This document shows, in pieces, positions 44,898 through 57,400 of a stretch of 64,000 nt of DNA (within the stretch, counting starts at the first letter, position 1; each line of letters starts with the position of its first letter). The position numbers and the translations under genes were made by a program. The notes under the pieces were generated by a model. It saw only the letters and a list, made by a program, of their open reading frames with translations. It was not told where the DNA came from and ran no database searches. Source of the stretch: Mya arenaria (Eukaryota > Mollusca > Bivalvia > Myida > Myidae); NCBI RefSeq assembly GCF_026914265.1, contig NC_069136.1, positions 35,394,406 to 35,458,405 on the forward strand, in the 5' to 3' direction.

Positions 44898-46515
44898 GTT
44901 AAATTTTGTCATTTCAGCATGCCTAGTTTTTTTATTTATTGTTTACCACTTTATTTGTTAAACTGAAATATTTATTAAGCTTAGATAAGATGTGATTGGA
45001 AGAAGTTTATTACTTTACCACATTTGAAGTTTTGATATTGTTTGTTTTGTTTTGATTTTTTTCTGTCTGAATAAAACGTCCAAAGGGCTCTTTCATGCAT
45101 GACAACCACAGCAGCGTTGAGCATTGTTCTAATGAAATGTGTTGGAAACTGATTAAACATTTAAAGACTACTCCTAAAACTAACCTGCATGCATTGTTAA
45201 ATGATAATTTATCAGACCAAAACAGATATCCTTGTCTAGTTCTGGCTTCCATAGCTTTAATGTAGCTATTTATATTTTTCATGTTTACTACACGTCCTGA
45301 AAGGTAATATATCACGTGTTCGCTGAAGTTCTTTAGCTAATCTTTGACAAACAAACGGACGAGCTGTGTCATCTGTAAGCAAAACTCATTTTTTTTTGGT
45401 AATTCATGCATAGTATTTAAACTCATTTCACAACAAAACGAATTTTGCATTTTAAACATCGTTTAATCTAACCAGAACCACAAAGAAGTGTGACGCTTAT
45501 GTCACAAAAAATCAGACAAAATATTTTGTTTTAACTTTGTTTGAACTGTCATCGGCCAATATTGGCGTTTCCTCCAGTAAGGCACGTTAAACGTCGATCA
45601 ATATGCATTTTAAAAGTCTAACATTTTGAAAGCTATTGCCATCAACTAGCTTAAGAAAATATTTCAAAAATTTGAGTCGAGTTTATACATTTTCAGCGTA
45701 CATAATACTTACATTGATCCGTTTGGAAATATTGTTTGGCGGCCATGCATGTCTTCTTATTTATATGTTGTTTTTTTTTAGTTTATTCGGCCAATATGCT
45801 TGCTATGTTTTTATCCACATGTGATTATATGCCCGTATTGTTGGTGGTGTTAGTAGTTTATACTCCGGGTCCCGGCGTAAGCACATTGAAGGGTCCCAGA
45901 GTGACAGTTCAACCACCGCACACTTATCCTGGGCAGAACCAGTACTAGGTGCCTTCACCTCTGCAAGGAACTGACAACTTCTGTACATGCCATGGGCAGT
46001 GGTACAGTGCGAATGGTCGTAGAAAGGATTTCATAACCAATCACAACAGAAGTGACCTGCCCGTATTGTCGTGTTGGGTGCTCTTTATGCATGCCTGTTC
46101 GTCGCACACCAACCGTCAGTGGTTAGTTCTCATCAAACATACCTGTTCGACGCATACCTCCAGCACCGACTGTGCAACCATTAAATCGAAATGTACGTCT
46201 TCCGTTAGTGGAGATGTGCGTGCATTTGGCAAGCGTTGTCATTACTCTGTCATTTTGTTTTACATTTTACCACAGGCTGCCCAAAAATCTTAACTCGTTT
46301 TTTTTTTTCAAATTGCATGCGTCTTACAACGCAGTTTAAATGTATCCAAAATACATAAGCATTATCATTGTCAGTGGCTTCACTCGATAGTTCGGATGTT
46401 TGTCAAAATAGTTAGCCTCAATTCCCACCAAATAGACCATGGGTGCGAAACAGTGGCTCCAGCTCATTTCAGAGCTGTATAAAAAAGAGAACCAAGGACA
46501 CTTTGTGTAAGAAGT

Positions 46516-46770
46516 GGCGGGTCCGTGGTCTAGTGGTAACACACTTGACTATCAATCCAGGGGTCGCAGGTTCGATTCCCCGCCGCACCACTAAACAAAT
46601 ACTAATCTTCCTCCGGGAGGGACGTTAAATGGGGCACGTTAACCAACCAGGGAAGCTCTAACCAGAGTTACATTATGTCTGTGCACTATGCTCCAAAACA
46701 TAAACTGACTAACAATCTTATCGGAGCACTCGCCGAATTAGCAAGACCCGAGTGCGAGTATAAAAAACAG
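46516..46770 (+). mobile_element. tRNA-derived SINE (22.65-kb type)
   Basis: GTCCGTGGTCTAGTGGTAAC (A box), GGTTCGATTCCCCGCCGC (B box), GGACGTTAAATGGGGC, and TCTAACCAGAGTTACATTAT. Close to the 22650 copy but about 30 bp shorter in the body (it lacks the AGTGCTATACACTG segment). Confidence 0.85.
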
Positions 46771-48619
46771 TGTGTGTATACAACGTGATAATGTGCGTCA
46801 TAAATGCTACGTCGGAAGGCAACATTTTGCTGCGAATGAAGACTGTAAAGTAAGATAACTTCACTATTTCTTCACCATTTCAAATGAAACGAAGCGCAGT
46901 CTATGCCTCTTACGGAGCCACGCCTTCGGTCTTTTACTAGAGTTTGATTGAGAGTTTAGTTTCTTAAAACACTTCGACAAACCTTTTCACAATACGGCCG
47001 TCTGACGGAGCACTGTCAAAACATTAGTTTGGAAACAGGTTTGTGAAGTGTTTGGTGAAACTAATCAGCTTATCAAACTCCAGTAATAAAACGAAGGCGG
47101 GGCTCTTTAAACGGCATAGACTGCTCTTTGTTTCATTTAAAATGGTGTAGTAAAAAAAATGTATCTTTGATTTAAGTCTTCATTTTAAGCAAAATATTGC
47201 CTTCCGACGTAGCATATATGACGTAATTTATCACGTGGTATACACACACGGAATAAGCCTTCACACCCTTTGTATAAGAAGCGTCTGATGGTAGATTATG
47301 ATTTATTAATTCGTAGTTAGGTGAACATGAACACTGATCCGAGTTTTATTATTTGCATTTTGTTTTTCATAGTACCTACGTAAATACGTTTCCATACGCG
47401 CGTGTCTTATTTTTATTCACTGCCTTTGCATAAAAATTATTTATGCATATTTACGAATAATATTTGCACGTAAGTTATAATAAAACCGTGCAAACTGTGG
47501 CATATGTTATAAGCAGTATAAATTTTGTTTATAGCAGCTGTTTTTTGTTGCATTATTGTCATAATTATCATGTAATTGTTTGTTTTTTGTTTACGTGGTA
47601 TTATTATTTTTTTGCCATGGACTTTGCTTATGATCATGAAAATGGTATAAATTTATTCACAATAATTTCCGATTGAGTTTATTGGTGTGAGCCGCGACGC
47701 GCAACTTAGGGCCTTTGGACATTATTTATTCATATAGGTGAAAAATGCCAAAAAAGATTAACATTTTAATGATTAACAATTACTTTAAAACTTCTATTGT
47801 TGAATGGAGGGGCTATTATCGCATTTCTTTCAGATTTATAAAAGAATACATACTTCATAATTTCATAGCAGCCAAGTCCGTTGGGTTAAATCTAATCATC
47901 CAGCTTTTCTATATTCGTGTTGAATAAGAACTCCGTGTTAGGACAAAAACTAAACTTAAGAGCCAGTTGGAATATTGATAATTTTTTCTTATTATGCATT
48001 TTATAAAAAAAATATTTCCCTGTGACGTCATGTTTGTGACGTCAAATTTATTTGTTAATATTTTGTTTGCACCTCCTCGTAATGCATTTCTTTCCGAATT
48101 TTAAGGACATCATCATGCATTTTTCAGCAATATTGCCTGGAATGTCACATAACTACGTTCACAAAAAGAACAAGAAAATAATACGTAGAATTATAAATGA
48201 AGGTCCAAAATCCTGCTTCGTGGCTCATTATAATGATAGAATCTGGAGTTATAAATAAAAACAAAAATGTCGAAAGCAAAACTCAACAAGTTGTTTACAT
48301 TCGAATTTTACAACATTATTTGAAGCATCATGCAACTAATTAACATTATATTATGGTTATTTCATGTAAAAATACCTCACATAATTTGTTATATGATATT
48401 TGAAGTAGATACAAAGGGTGTCTTTGTTTCACGATTAAAAACGAAGCAGGATGCAAAAGTGTGGAAGTTTGCGAGAATCCTGATACACGTGACAACACTA
48501 GCGCTGCAAATATCACCAGAAGCACAATTATGAAGCGTTGAGGACAGACGACACATGTTTCGTGACTTGAGCTGCAATATCACCTTCATACGAAATGATG
48601 TAATATAATGGGTATATTA

Positions 48620-48840
48620 TATACACCAGCGAATCCAGCCGGATGCAGCCCCCCCCCCAAAAAAAAAAAAAAAAAAAAATTAAGAAAAAAAAAATTAATA
48701 ATAATAATGAAAAATATATTCAAATCGTCCAAGTCTCCTTTTTTTATTTCAGAACGATATGAAAAAAGTATTAAAATACGGACCCTTAAAATACACCCAA
48801 AATATACCATTTCGGACTAAAACTTGTTAAAAATTGTTTG
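48620..48840. repeat. hAT-like GCGGATCC-family remnant with A-rich run
   Basis: CAGCGAATCCAGCCGGATGC, a C9A19 run, then ACACCCAAAATATACCATTT and CGGACTAAAACTTGTT, similar to the 2.8 and 19.2 kb copies. Confidence 0.5.
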
Positions 48841-49349
48841 ACCTACTTTACACAAAATACAACATTTGTTCATGTTGATATGATAGGAAGTTGACTCTTA
48901 AAAGAAAGGTTCTAGTGGAGCTTAAAATTGAACGCATATCTGGGAGTATTGATTTGATATCTTCTATCATATTCAGTAACTGGTGCCAGGCTCAACTATG
49001 TACGGCTTATTGACATATTTCTCTTGCCATGCCAATTTACCAAGGTAGCAAAGCTTTATGTTAAACAGACTTGCATGTAGTCACATATTTGAATTATCAA
49101 CAGCCGATTGTAAAAAAACGGTCAAACAGTTTTTGGTTTTGACAGTTATCAAAAATGTTAATTTTTTACAAAAAAAATATCCAAAATGTTTGATTGGTCA
49201 ATACTTATCCAATAATAACTACTAACCAATCAAATCGTTTTAATAGGTATACAAGAAACGCCAAAATATGACGAAACTAGGTTTTCAATGATTGATAGAA
49301 GAACTTCAGCCTTCATTGTGAGATTAAGTTTCAACTATTTTTTTTCTAT

Positions 49350-49885
49350 TTTTATAAACACACCTTGACCTAAGGGGCCCCAAATGGAATCCCATGGAGG
49401 TTCTTCATGAACACCTCCTACATACGTTTGGTCAAGATATGTCAACCCTAACTACTAAGTTATTAAGTTTCATCCGCTGTTCTATTTTAAGTAACAGTGA
49501 CCTTGACCTAAGGGGCCCCAAACGCAATCCCATGATAGGTCTCCATAAACGCTTCATAAATACCAAGCTTAGTCAAGATATGTCAACCCTAATTAAAGTT
49601 ATTAAGTTTTAACCATTTTTATTTTTAGTAACAGTGACCTTGACCTTGATCCCAGGGCCCCAAATGCAATCCCATGAAAAAATTCCATAAACTCTTGCTA
49701 AATACCAAGTTTATTCAAGGTATGTCAACCCTAACTAAAGTTATTGAGTGTCAACCGTTTTTCTATGTTTAGTAACAATGACCTTGACCATCAAACACAA
49801 CCCAATAAAAGATATCCTTAATCTTATCCTATTTATAAAGTTTGGTCAAGATATGTAAACCCTTACTAAAAATATTCAGTTTTTT
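49350..49885. repeat. Tandem repeat of about 130 bp, four units
   Basis: AGTGACCTTGACCTAAGGGG, CAATCCCATGA and TTGGTCAAGATATGTCAACC recur four times with decreasing similarity. This is the kind of intronic repeat family seen in molluscs; no coding content. Confidence 0.85.
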
Positions 49886-50490
49886 AGGTGAGTTTGACGC
49901 CGCCAGCTGGTCCAGCCTGGCAAACTATGACATATGTCTTTTAAATAACCAGCTTTCTGTCTTTGTGAAAACCTGGTTAACAAGCAGAAAAAGATATATC
50001 GTGGACAAGTTTTGTACAATTGACTGAACATATATAATGATTGTTCATACTTCAGCCCTTCACACTTTATTGAAACTTAGCTATTTATCTTACTTTTTTA
50101 ATCAGACACCAAACAGCACCTGAAGAGATACCATTCTCGCACACCAGAGCAATGATGATATGCGTACATTATAATAATGAAACCACTGATGAATGAGAAT
50201 GGCAGATATCAATTTATGTTTTGTTTTTTTGTAAATCCAAACCTTATTATTTTTTCAACAGCATTACTAATGCCATGGAACTATAAACCGTTAAACATGT
50301 ATATGTAGCGTTAGTACCGTTCTTACATGTTCGATTAATTTAGGCCGATGTTTCTTGTAAAGTTTGAACTAAATTGGACAAATTGTTTCTGAGAAGATAT
50401 ACATGTATTTGAAGCAGATCATGTTCACAGCCGCTGCCTAAAGCTGAACACAGGGTGCAAGCAAAAGCTTATATTGAACTCTTTTATCTA

Positions 50491-51470
50491 AAACAAGAGG
50501 GCCCTGAAGGCCCTGTATCGCTTAACTGATCCAATTCAATTACCTTGCTGTAATAAGTAATTTCTGACCAGGTTTCATATGGATAAAGTAGAAAATATGG
50601 CATCAACAGTGTTTTAACAATGTTTTCTATGATTTGACCTTGTGACCTAGTTTTTGACCACACATGACCCAGACTCAAACTTGACTAAGAGATTATTAAT
50701 ATAAACATTCTGACCAACTTTTATGAAGAAACATTCATAAATGTGACCTGAGTGTTACCCAGTTTCAAACTTGACAAAGACTTCATAAACACAAACATTC
50801 TGTAATAGTTTCATGGTGATCAAAGAGAGAATGTAACCTCTACAGTGTTAACAAAGTTTTCTATGATTTGACCTAGTGGTCTGGTTTTTGATGTCTGATT
50901 TCCCAGTTTCAAACTCTACCTTAAGATCAACAACAATAACATTCTGATCAAGTTCCATAAACATATGGTCATAAATGTGGCGTCAAGAGTGTTAACATGC
51001 TTTTCCTTAAATTTGACCTGGTGACCTAGTTTTTGACCACACATGACCCAGACTCAAACTTGACTAAGAGATTATTAATATAAACATTCTGACCAACTTT
51101 TATGAAGAAACATTCATAAATGTGACCTCTAGAGTGTTAACAAGCTTTTCCTATGATTTGACCTGGTGACCTAGTTTTTGACCACACATGACCCAGGTTC
51201 GAACTTGACTTAAAGATTATTAATATAGACATTCTGACCAACTTTCATGAAGATACAGTCATAAATGGGATCTCTATAGTGTTAACAAGCTTTTACTTAA
51301 ATTTGACTTGGTGACCTAGTTTTTAACCCCAGATGACCCAATATCGAACTTGTCCCAAATTGTGACCTCTAGAGTGTTAACAGTCAAATTGTTGATGGCG
51401 GACGACAATGATGGACGACAGACACAGGGCGATCACAATAGCTCATCTTAAGTGCTCAGGTGAGCTAAAA
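50491..51470 (+). mobile_element. GGTGAGCTAAAAA-type nonautonomous element
   Basis: Starts ACAAGAGGGCCCTGAAGGCC and ends AGTGCTCAGGTGAGCTAAAAA (last bases AAAA at 51470). Internal modules of about 130-170 bp carry TGGTGACCTAGTTTTTGACC and ACATGACCCAGACTCAAACT, six in all. It ends with ATGGACGACAGACACAGG before the tail. Related in design to the element at 13926-14655. Confidence 0.8.
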
Positions 51471-53620
51471 AGACAAGCTCAATTAATATAAACAAGAACT
51501 ATATAATTATGTTAAGACTAAACTTTATTAAGAAGATAAATATTATCATTAAATATAGAGATGTATTTGACATACAAGTAACATGAGGACGGAATGTTTC
51601 ATACCAACAAAATACAAATATTTATAACTTTATCTACATTGTACATTGAAATAATGGAATCACTTTATCAAGTTACTACAGCAGTAGTACATAACAAATA
51701 GCTGTTAACATGCATTACATACTGGGCTGATTGTTCAGAACTTTGTTTAAGTAAACAACGTGATTTATAACAACGCTACCTTTGTAACGTGAAATATGAT
51801 CTGCTCAAATATTTGAATACAACCAAATAAAGCTTCAACAACTGCCTCAAATCTTATAAGAAATACAGCAAATCACAAGCGCATCCTTTAAACTTCCAGA
51901 GCAGTAACGATTTGAAAGTTAACAACGATGATATTAACAAAATTGTTCACTTTAACAGTTCTGAACAATTGGCCCGTTGTTTGTTACTTCATTTTCTTAT
52001 TTAATGATCTGGGTCATATAAATATAAACATGAACAACTGTGCAGAAATATGAATATTCACACAGTTAATTGCTGAAAAAATCATCTCATTTGACGTTTT
52101 CATTTCATGCTCTTCGGTTTGCACGTGTTCATCAAAAAATATAATTTCACTGTTTCACTTACTTAAGTCTTATTGTAAATTAATTAAGTAATTGCACATT
52201 ATGTGCTGGGATGAAAATTCAATGCCTTCATTTCCAGTATGGACGTAATTTTGAACCCTTTTCCAATTAAATATGAATTTATTATTGATTTTGATGAATT
52301 ATAAGCATGAGATATTTGTTTCTGTGTAAGATAGCAATATATTTCACCTTATGAACACCAAAAGTAAATAAGCCACTTGTGAAATATAACTTTTAGTGGT
52401 CTGTGAAATGTATTGGTTTCGCTTACACTAAAACAAACAATTAATATCCTTTATGCGATATTTTATAAAAATGTATGTAACCTTGACAATGTTACAACAT
52501 ACTATACGTGTTATTCAAATTCCTTACCAACTGTAGCTATTTCTGTCCTGGACATTAGTTAAAGCTATTTTCACATTGCTATATTCGACAACAATTAACC
52601 TGTCATTTAGAGTAAGTGTTATGTCAATTATGTCAAGGTCAAGGATATTCCCATATTCTTCACCTAATATCCATGAAAATACAAAAGTTTCAACCACTTT
52701 TTAAGGTGTTACAACAATTACAAAGAAATAAAAAAAAACATATACTTTTAATCAGACATCATAGATAAATAAAAATCACAACCATGCATTAAATTCTAAA
52801 ATTAAATTATTCTTTCTTATAATTTTAATTCGTATTTAAGTTGTTATCACAGTATTTGGACACATTATTGTAATAAATTCCTTCTGAGCTGTTGAGCTTC
52901 CCCTAATAATAAAAACGGTATACAAGATTGTGAAAGTGTGGTTGTTTCCTCAAGGAAATTAACCAATATTTTTCCAATAGAGATATTAATATCTTCCGAT
53001 TTGTTTTTCAATATAATCCCAACAAAATTACAAGGTGTTGGCCGTAATGAAGTCATAAACTTCCTTAAACTAAGTTTAAGCACATTACTTAGCATTATGT
53101 CCATGTGATCCTTTTATTAACTCGGAGGAAAGCCATCTGCCTTTTTCCGGAAACATCACAGCTCAAGGTTAAAAATATTTCTATCCGCTTATTTGTCTTA
53201 TCGTAAAACTGGTAAATTGAAAACACGTTCATTTGCCATCAAAAACATTTTTTTTGCACATCAAATCAGATTGAATTCTGCTTTATTTCAGCACAAAGAT
53301 GTTTATCTTCTTTAATCAGACTCAAAAGCAGCTAATTAATTAGATTTAATACTTTGAAAGGCTCACGAGTCTTCGTGATATATGTCTTTACACCTTGGTG
53401 AAAAAGTCTTCTGGAACACTAGTTCACAGATACATAACGGACAAACTCCACATACTTTTAATAAATAAATTTGAGGGTGAAGATGAAATTGCAGTGGTTG
53501 GAGGGTTATGAGGGGGGCGGTTTAAGGCCTGAATGTTTTTCTTTAAAAAACTAAAATCATTTTTAATTTACCCTGACAGATAAGTTAGAACTAGAAATGC
53601 ATAACCATTTACAAACACTC
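51471..53620. other. No assignable feature
   Basis: AT-rich noncoding sequence. Confidence 0.4.
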
Positions 53621-53624
53621 AATT

Positions 53625-53790
53625 TGGTTGGTGTTCACCAAGCCTGACAAGTTTTTTTTCTCCGGGTTTTCCGGTTTCCCCCAAAACACTGGACCATACT
53701 GTTGCGCAACATAGTGCCAATGAGAGTGATTTCGCATATCTTAATTAAAACTTTCTTTACAATCATAGTAATATAATAAAGTTGAAACTA
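53625..53790 (+). mobile_element. tRNA-related SINE, 3' part
   Basis: TCACCAAGCCTGACAAG, CTCCGGGTTTTCCGGTTTCC and GCCAATGAGAGTGATT, followed by the AT-rich tail. Confidence 0.75.
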
Positions 53791-53999
53791 TCAATTTGAG
53801 TCCCAATCTTGAAACAGTATGTGTACTATTGCTTCAGGTGATTTGGAACTTCATCGAATTGCATGTTTTGTAAATGTTTATGCATTTAATTTTGATTTAT
53901 GGGTCAGGTTATGAAAACTATAATTCTTTTTTTTTCCAAGAGTACCATAAAGGCCCTAAATTGCTCCTCTATCCTCAAACGGCTGTAAGTGAAATGGCT

Positions 54000-54005
54000 T
54001 TTATT
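54000..54005 (-). terminator. IFT81: Candidate IFT81 polyadenylation signal
   Basis: TTTATT on the plus strand reads AATAAA on the minus strand, about 220 bp past the IFT81 stop. The position is plausible, but such hexamers are common in AT-rich sequence. Confidence 0.3.
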
Positions 54006-54226
54006 TTATCTGCTCCATTATTTACATGTAATTTTCGCTTTTGTCCTCAAAAAATTGCTTAAAATTGCAATGAATCTAAATTTGTGACATTCAGGAATTT
54101 GACTACATCATGAAATAAAAAAGCAATTAACAGTTTGAAATCTAAAGATGTTCAAAAAACCACGCAAATCTTAAATAATTTACAGTTAAGAAAAGAAGAC
54201 CAGTACACAAATCCAACAGACGCGAT

Positions 54227-54476
54227 CTAGAGGACCAGTCTATCATCTTCAAGAACAGCAGGCTGCTGTTCCATGTAGTTGTACCCGGCCTGCCCGCCTC
54301 CACGGCCCGCCTGACGCTCCAGACACATCCGCTTACACTCGAGTAGCCTTTCTATGTCCCGCCACATCTTCATCTGGTGTACAGCATCCTGTTGACCATC
54401 CCGCACAGACTTCTGTTGCTCTCGTAGACCCTTGGCAAGGTTCTCCTGCTCCTGGACCTTTCGCACATACTGCTCC
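54227..54476 (-). CDS. IFT81: IFT81 last coding exon
   Basis: Acceptor CTTTCCCACAG, then one base completing Arg and EQYVRKVQEQENLAKGLREQ onward to stop at 54229-54227. Carries the family signature MKMWRDIERLLECKRMCLE and the C-terminal EDDRLVL. A Gly-rich insert (GRGGGQAGYNYMEQQPAV) precedes the terminus. The intron immediately upstream is a run of tandem repeats (54490-55146). Confidence 0.93.
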
Positions 54477-57400
54477 CTGTGGGAAAGAGAAGGTAATAAT
54501 TAGAGATAATTCTGCTCTCTGGCAAAAGGGGGGGGGGTATGTTTAGAGGTGATTCTACTCCTTGGGAGATAGGGATGGTAATATTTGGAGATGATTCTGC
54601 TCTCTGGCAAAAGGGGGGGGGGGTATGTTTAGAGGTGATTCTACTCCTTGGGAGATAGGGATGGTAATATTTGGAGATGATTCTGCTCTCTGGGAAAAAG
54701 GGGGAGGGGTATATTTAGAGGTGATTCTACTCCCTTGGGGATAGCGAGGGTTATATTTGGAGATAAATCTGCACCCTAGAGCATTGTGCGGCGAGTCTTT
54801 TCCCTGGGGGATAGAGACAGTAACATTTAGAGATGAGTCTTCTCCCTGGGGGATAGAGACAGTAACATTTAGAGATGAGTCTGCTCCCTGGGGGATAGAG
54901 ACAGTAACATTTAGAGATGAGTCTGCTCCCTGGGGGATAGAGACAGTAACATTTAGAGATGAGTCTGCTCCCTGGGGGATAGAGACAGTAACAATTAGAG
55001 ATGAGTCTGCTCCCTGGGGGATAGAGACAGTAACATTTAGAGATGAGTCTGCTCCCTGGGGGATAGAGACAGTAACATTTAGAGATGAGTCTGCTCCCTG
55101 GGGGATAGAGACAGTAACATTTAGAGATGAGTCTGCTCCCTGGGGGAATGTCAAGCAAATGCCAAAGCTCATCAGCTGTTGTTTTTTCAGTCAAAAATGG
55201 TTCAGAGTTCCACCATTAAGCATGTGCATATTGTCTCTTGCAACATAAGTACCAAGTTCTATTTTAATATTTTGAACTTTTTGTAGATATGGCCAAGGTA
55301 AAGGTTTTGATAACAGACATCAGTGACTTTAATGTCCAGCAAGAAAAACACTTTGCAACTGTACAATAGTCCGAAAATAAACGCTCTTAGTCCCAATTTA
55401 AATGAAAATCATTAGCCTAATCCTTTGACAAAGTTAACCTGAGATACCGATACCGGTACCTGAATTTATAGTCATTTCAAGGTACTTCTTACTATTTTTA
55501 ATGCAAATGGCCAGCAAAAAAAGACCCCATCTTAACAAAAGTTACTGTACATAAGTCTGAAATTGAAAGCTCATCCGTGAAAACATGAAGCAAAGTATGG
55601 AAAGGATTTTTCGGGCAAACTGTGTGCAACCCGAACAGCGATTAAATTTTCTATTTAAACTCAACTGTTGAAGGGTTGTGCTGTGAGCGCACTTGCTTCT
55701 CACCTCCGCGATCTGGGTTCCATTCCCTGCCTGGGCACATTTGAGTTTTGTTCGTGGCCACCAAGCCAGAAAAGTAGGATTTCTACAGGTACTCTGGTTT
55801 CCCCCACAACACAAGAACACCCCCTCGCATAAAATTGTACCAACAAGAGTGATTCATACAATGTTGTTGGGGTGTTGCTAGCCTTCTATTCATGTGGAAT
55901 GATAATTGTTCTACGGGGGTTTGGGGCATGCCCCCTCGCAAAACTTTGAAAACCATAGTGCAATCTGGTGCATTCTGGGCTTTCTGAGGTGCTTTATTTA
56001 GTACTGGAAAATGCATACTGCAACTTTGGGTGATTTTTTTTTTTGTCAGAATCTTTTTGATTCAGCCGTGCACTCACGTATAGGCAGCTAAGCGCCTGGT
56101 TGAAAAAACTTGTATCACAATTATTGTAAATTATTTAAGTTAAAACTAAACTCAACAGTTTCATAACCACTTTGTTTGGAATGTCAATGTTTTCATGGTG
56201 AACTGTTATGAGGCCAATGAAATAGCATGCCTTCAGTTCAACAGATTAATCATGGTTTACATGCACAAAAAATCTTAGCAAATCTGAAATAATTGTCAAA
56301 CACAAAGTCATTACATACTAGTTGTAGTAGAAAAAAAAGCCAAATTACCCCTAAATACTTTGTTAAAAGGCAAAAACCAAGCTAGGAAGTCAAGCCAATA
56401 ACTTGTTAAACAGTGAACGTTCTTGACAATTTCCCCCCATCGAGTGATTTAATGCATCACAAGGTCATTTATAAGCCTTTTTAGCCAAGCCAAAAAATAA
56501 AAATTGTGTGGTTAGGTTTAGGTCTTTTCCATGAATAGGTACCGGTAGGGTTGGAAATATTTTTTTTTTTTTTTAATGCTTTGTGTTTAAATGTTGTTAA
56601 CATCAATGGCAAAAAATGTGTAAAATTTATCTTCAGTATAAAGCTTTTTAAACTAAATAATAAAACACATAATTTTAAGCAACGGACAATAAATTGGTAG
56701 GGTCAGCACTTGTTTTGTAGGTTACTGAAATATGGGTAACCAAAACCACAAGTATATTTTCTTGTTAGGCCCCAGAAAAAGTTCAAAAGACACCATTACA
56801 AATAACGGTCAAAATCCACATAAAATGGGAGGGATTTATACATCACAGGGACTATGTGTAAAGTAAATTTGAGATCATAGTTAACACTGTTAAGAAGTAG
56901 GCCCTTACCTGAAGTTTTTCCTTCGAGCTGTCATATCCTGTGAGGTGTAAGACTTCATCTCCTCATGCACACGTTTCTCCTGCTGCTGAAGCAATCCCAT
57001 CATGCAATTGAGGTAGTGGTAACGAGATTCTTCCTGCGTGCACTCCTCATGTAGACCTCGCACCTGACAAAGAAAGTAAGACACATACATTTGAACACAA
57101 ATGAGGACTGGAAAAGGTTACATGCTCTCATATTAGCACAAATTTTGCATTATTGAGGTAGTGGCAATGTGACTCCTCCTGCGTGCACTCGTCATGTAGA
57201 CCTCAGACCTGACAAAGACAGTAAGACACAGGCGTTTGAACACAAATAGGGACTGGAAAGGGCAACCCAGTTCTCTCATATTAGCACAAATATTGTATTA
57301 TTGAGGTAGTGGTAACGTGACTCCTCCTGCAAGCACTCCCCATGTAGACCTCGCACCAGTCACAGAAAGTAATACACACATGTTTGAACACAAGTTTGGT

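Noticed and set aside
54555..55248. 147-205 codon frames with a 14-residue repeat
   Set aside because: Period artefact of the 42-bp minisatellite inside an IFT81 intron; three frames are open at once.
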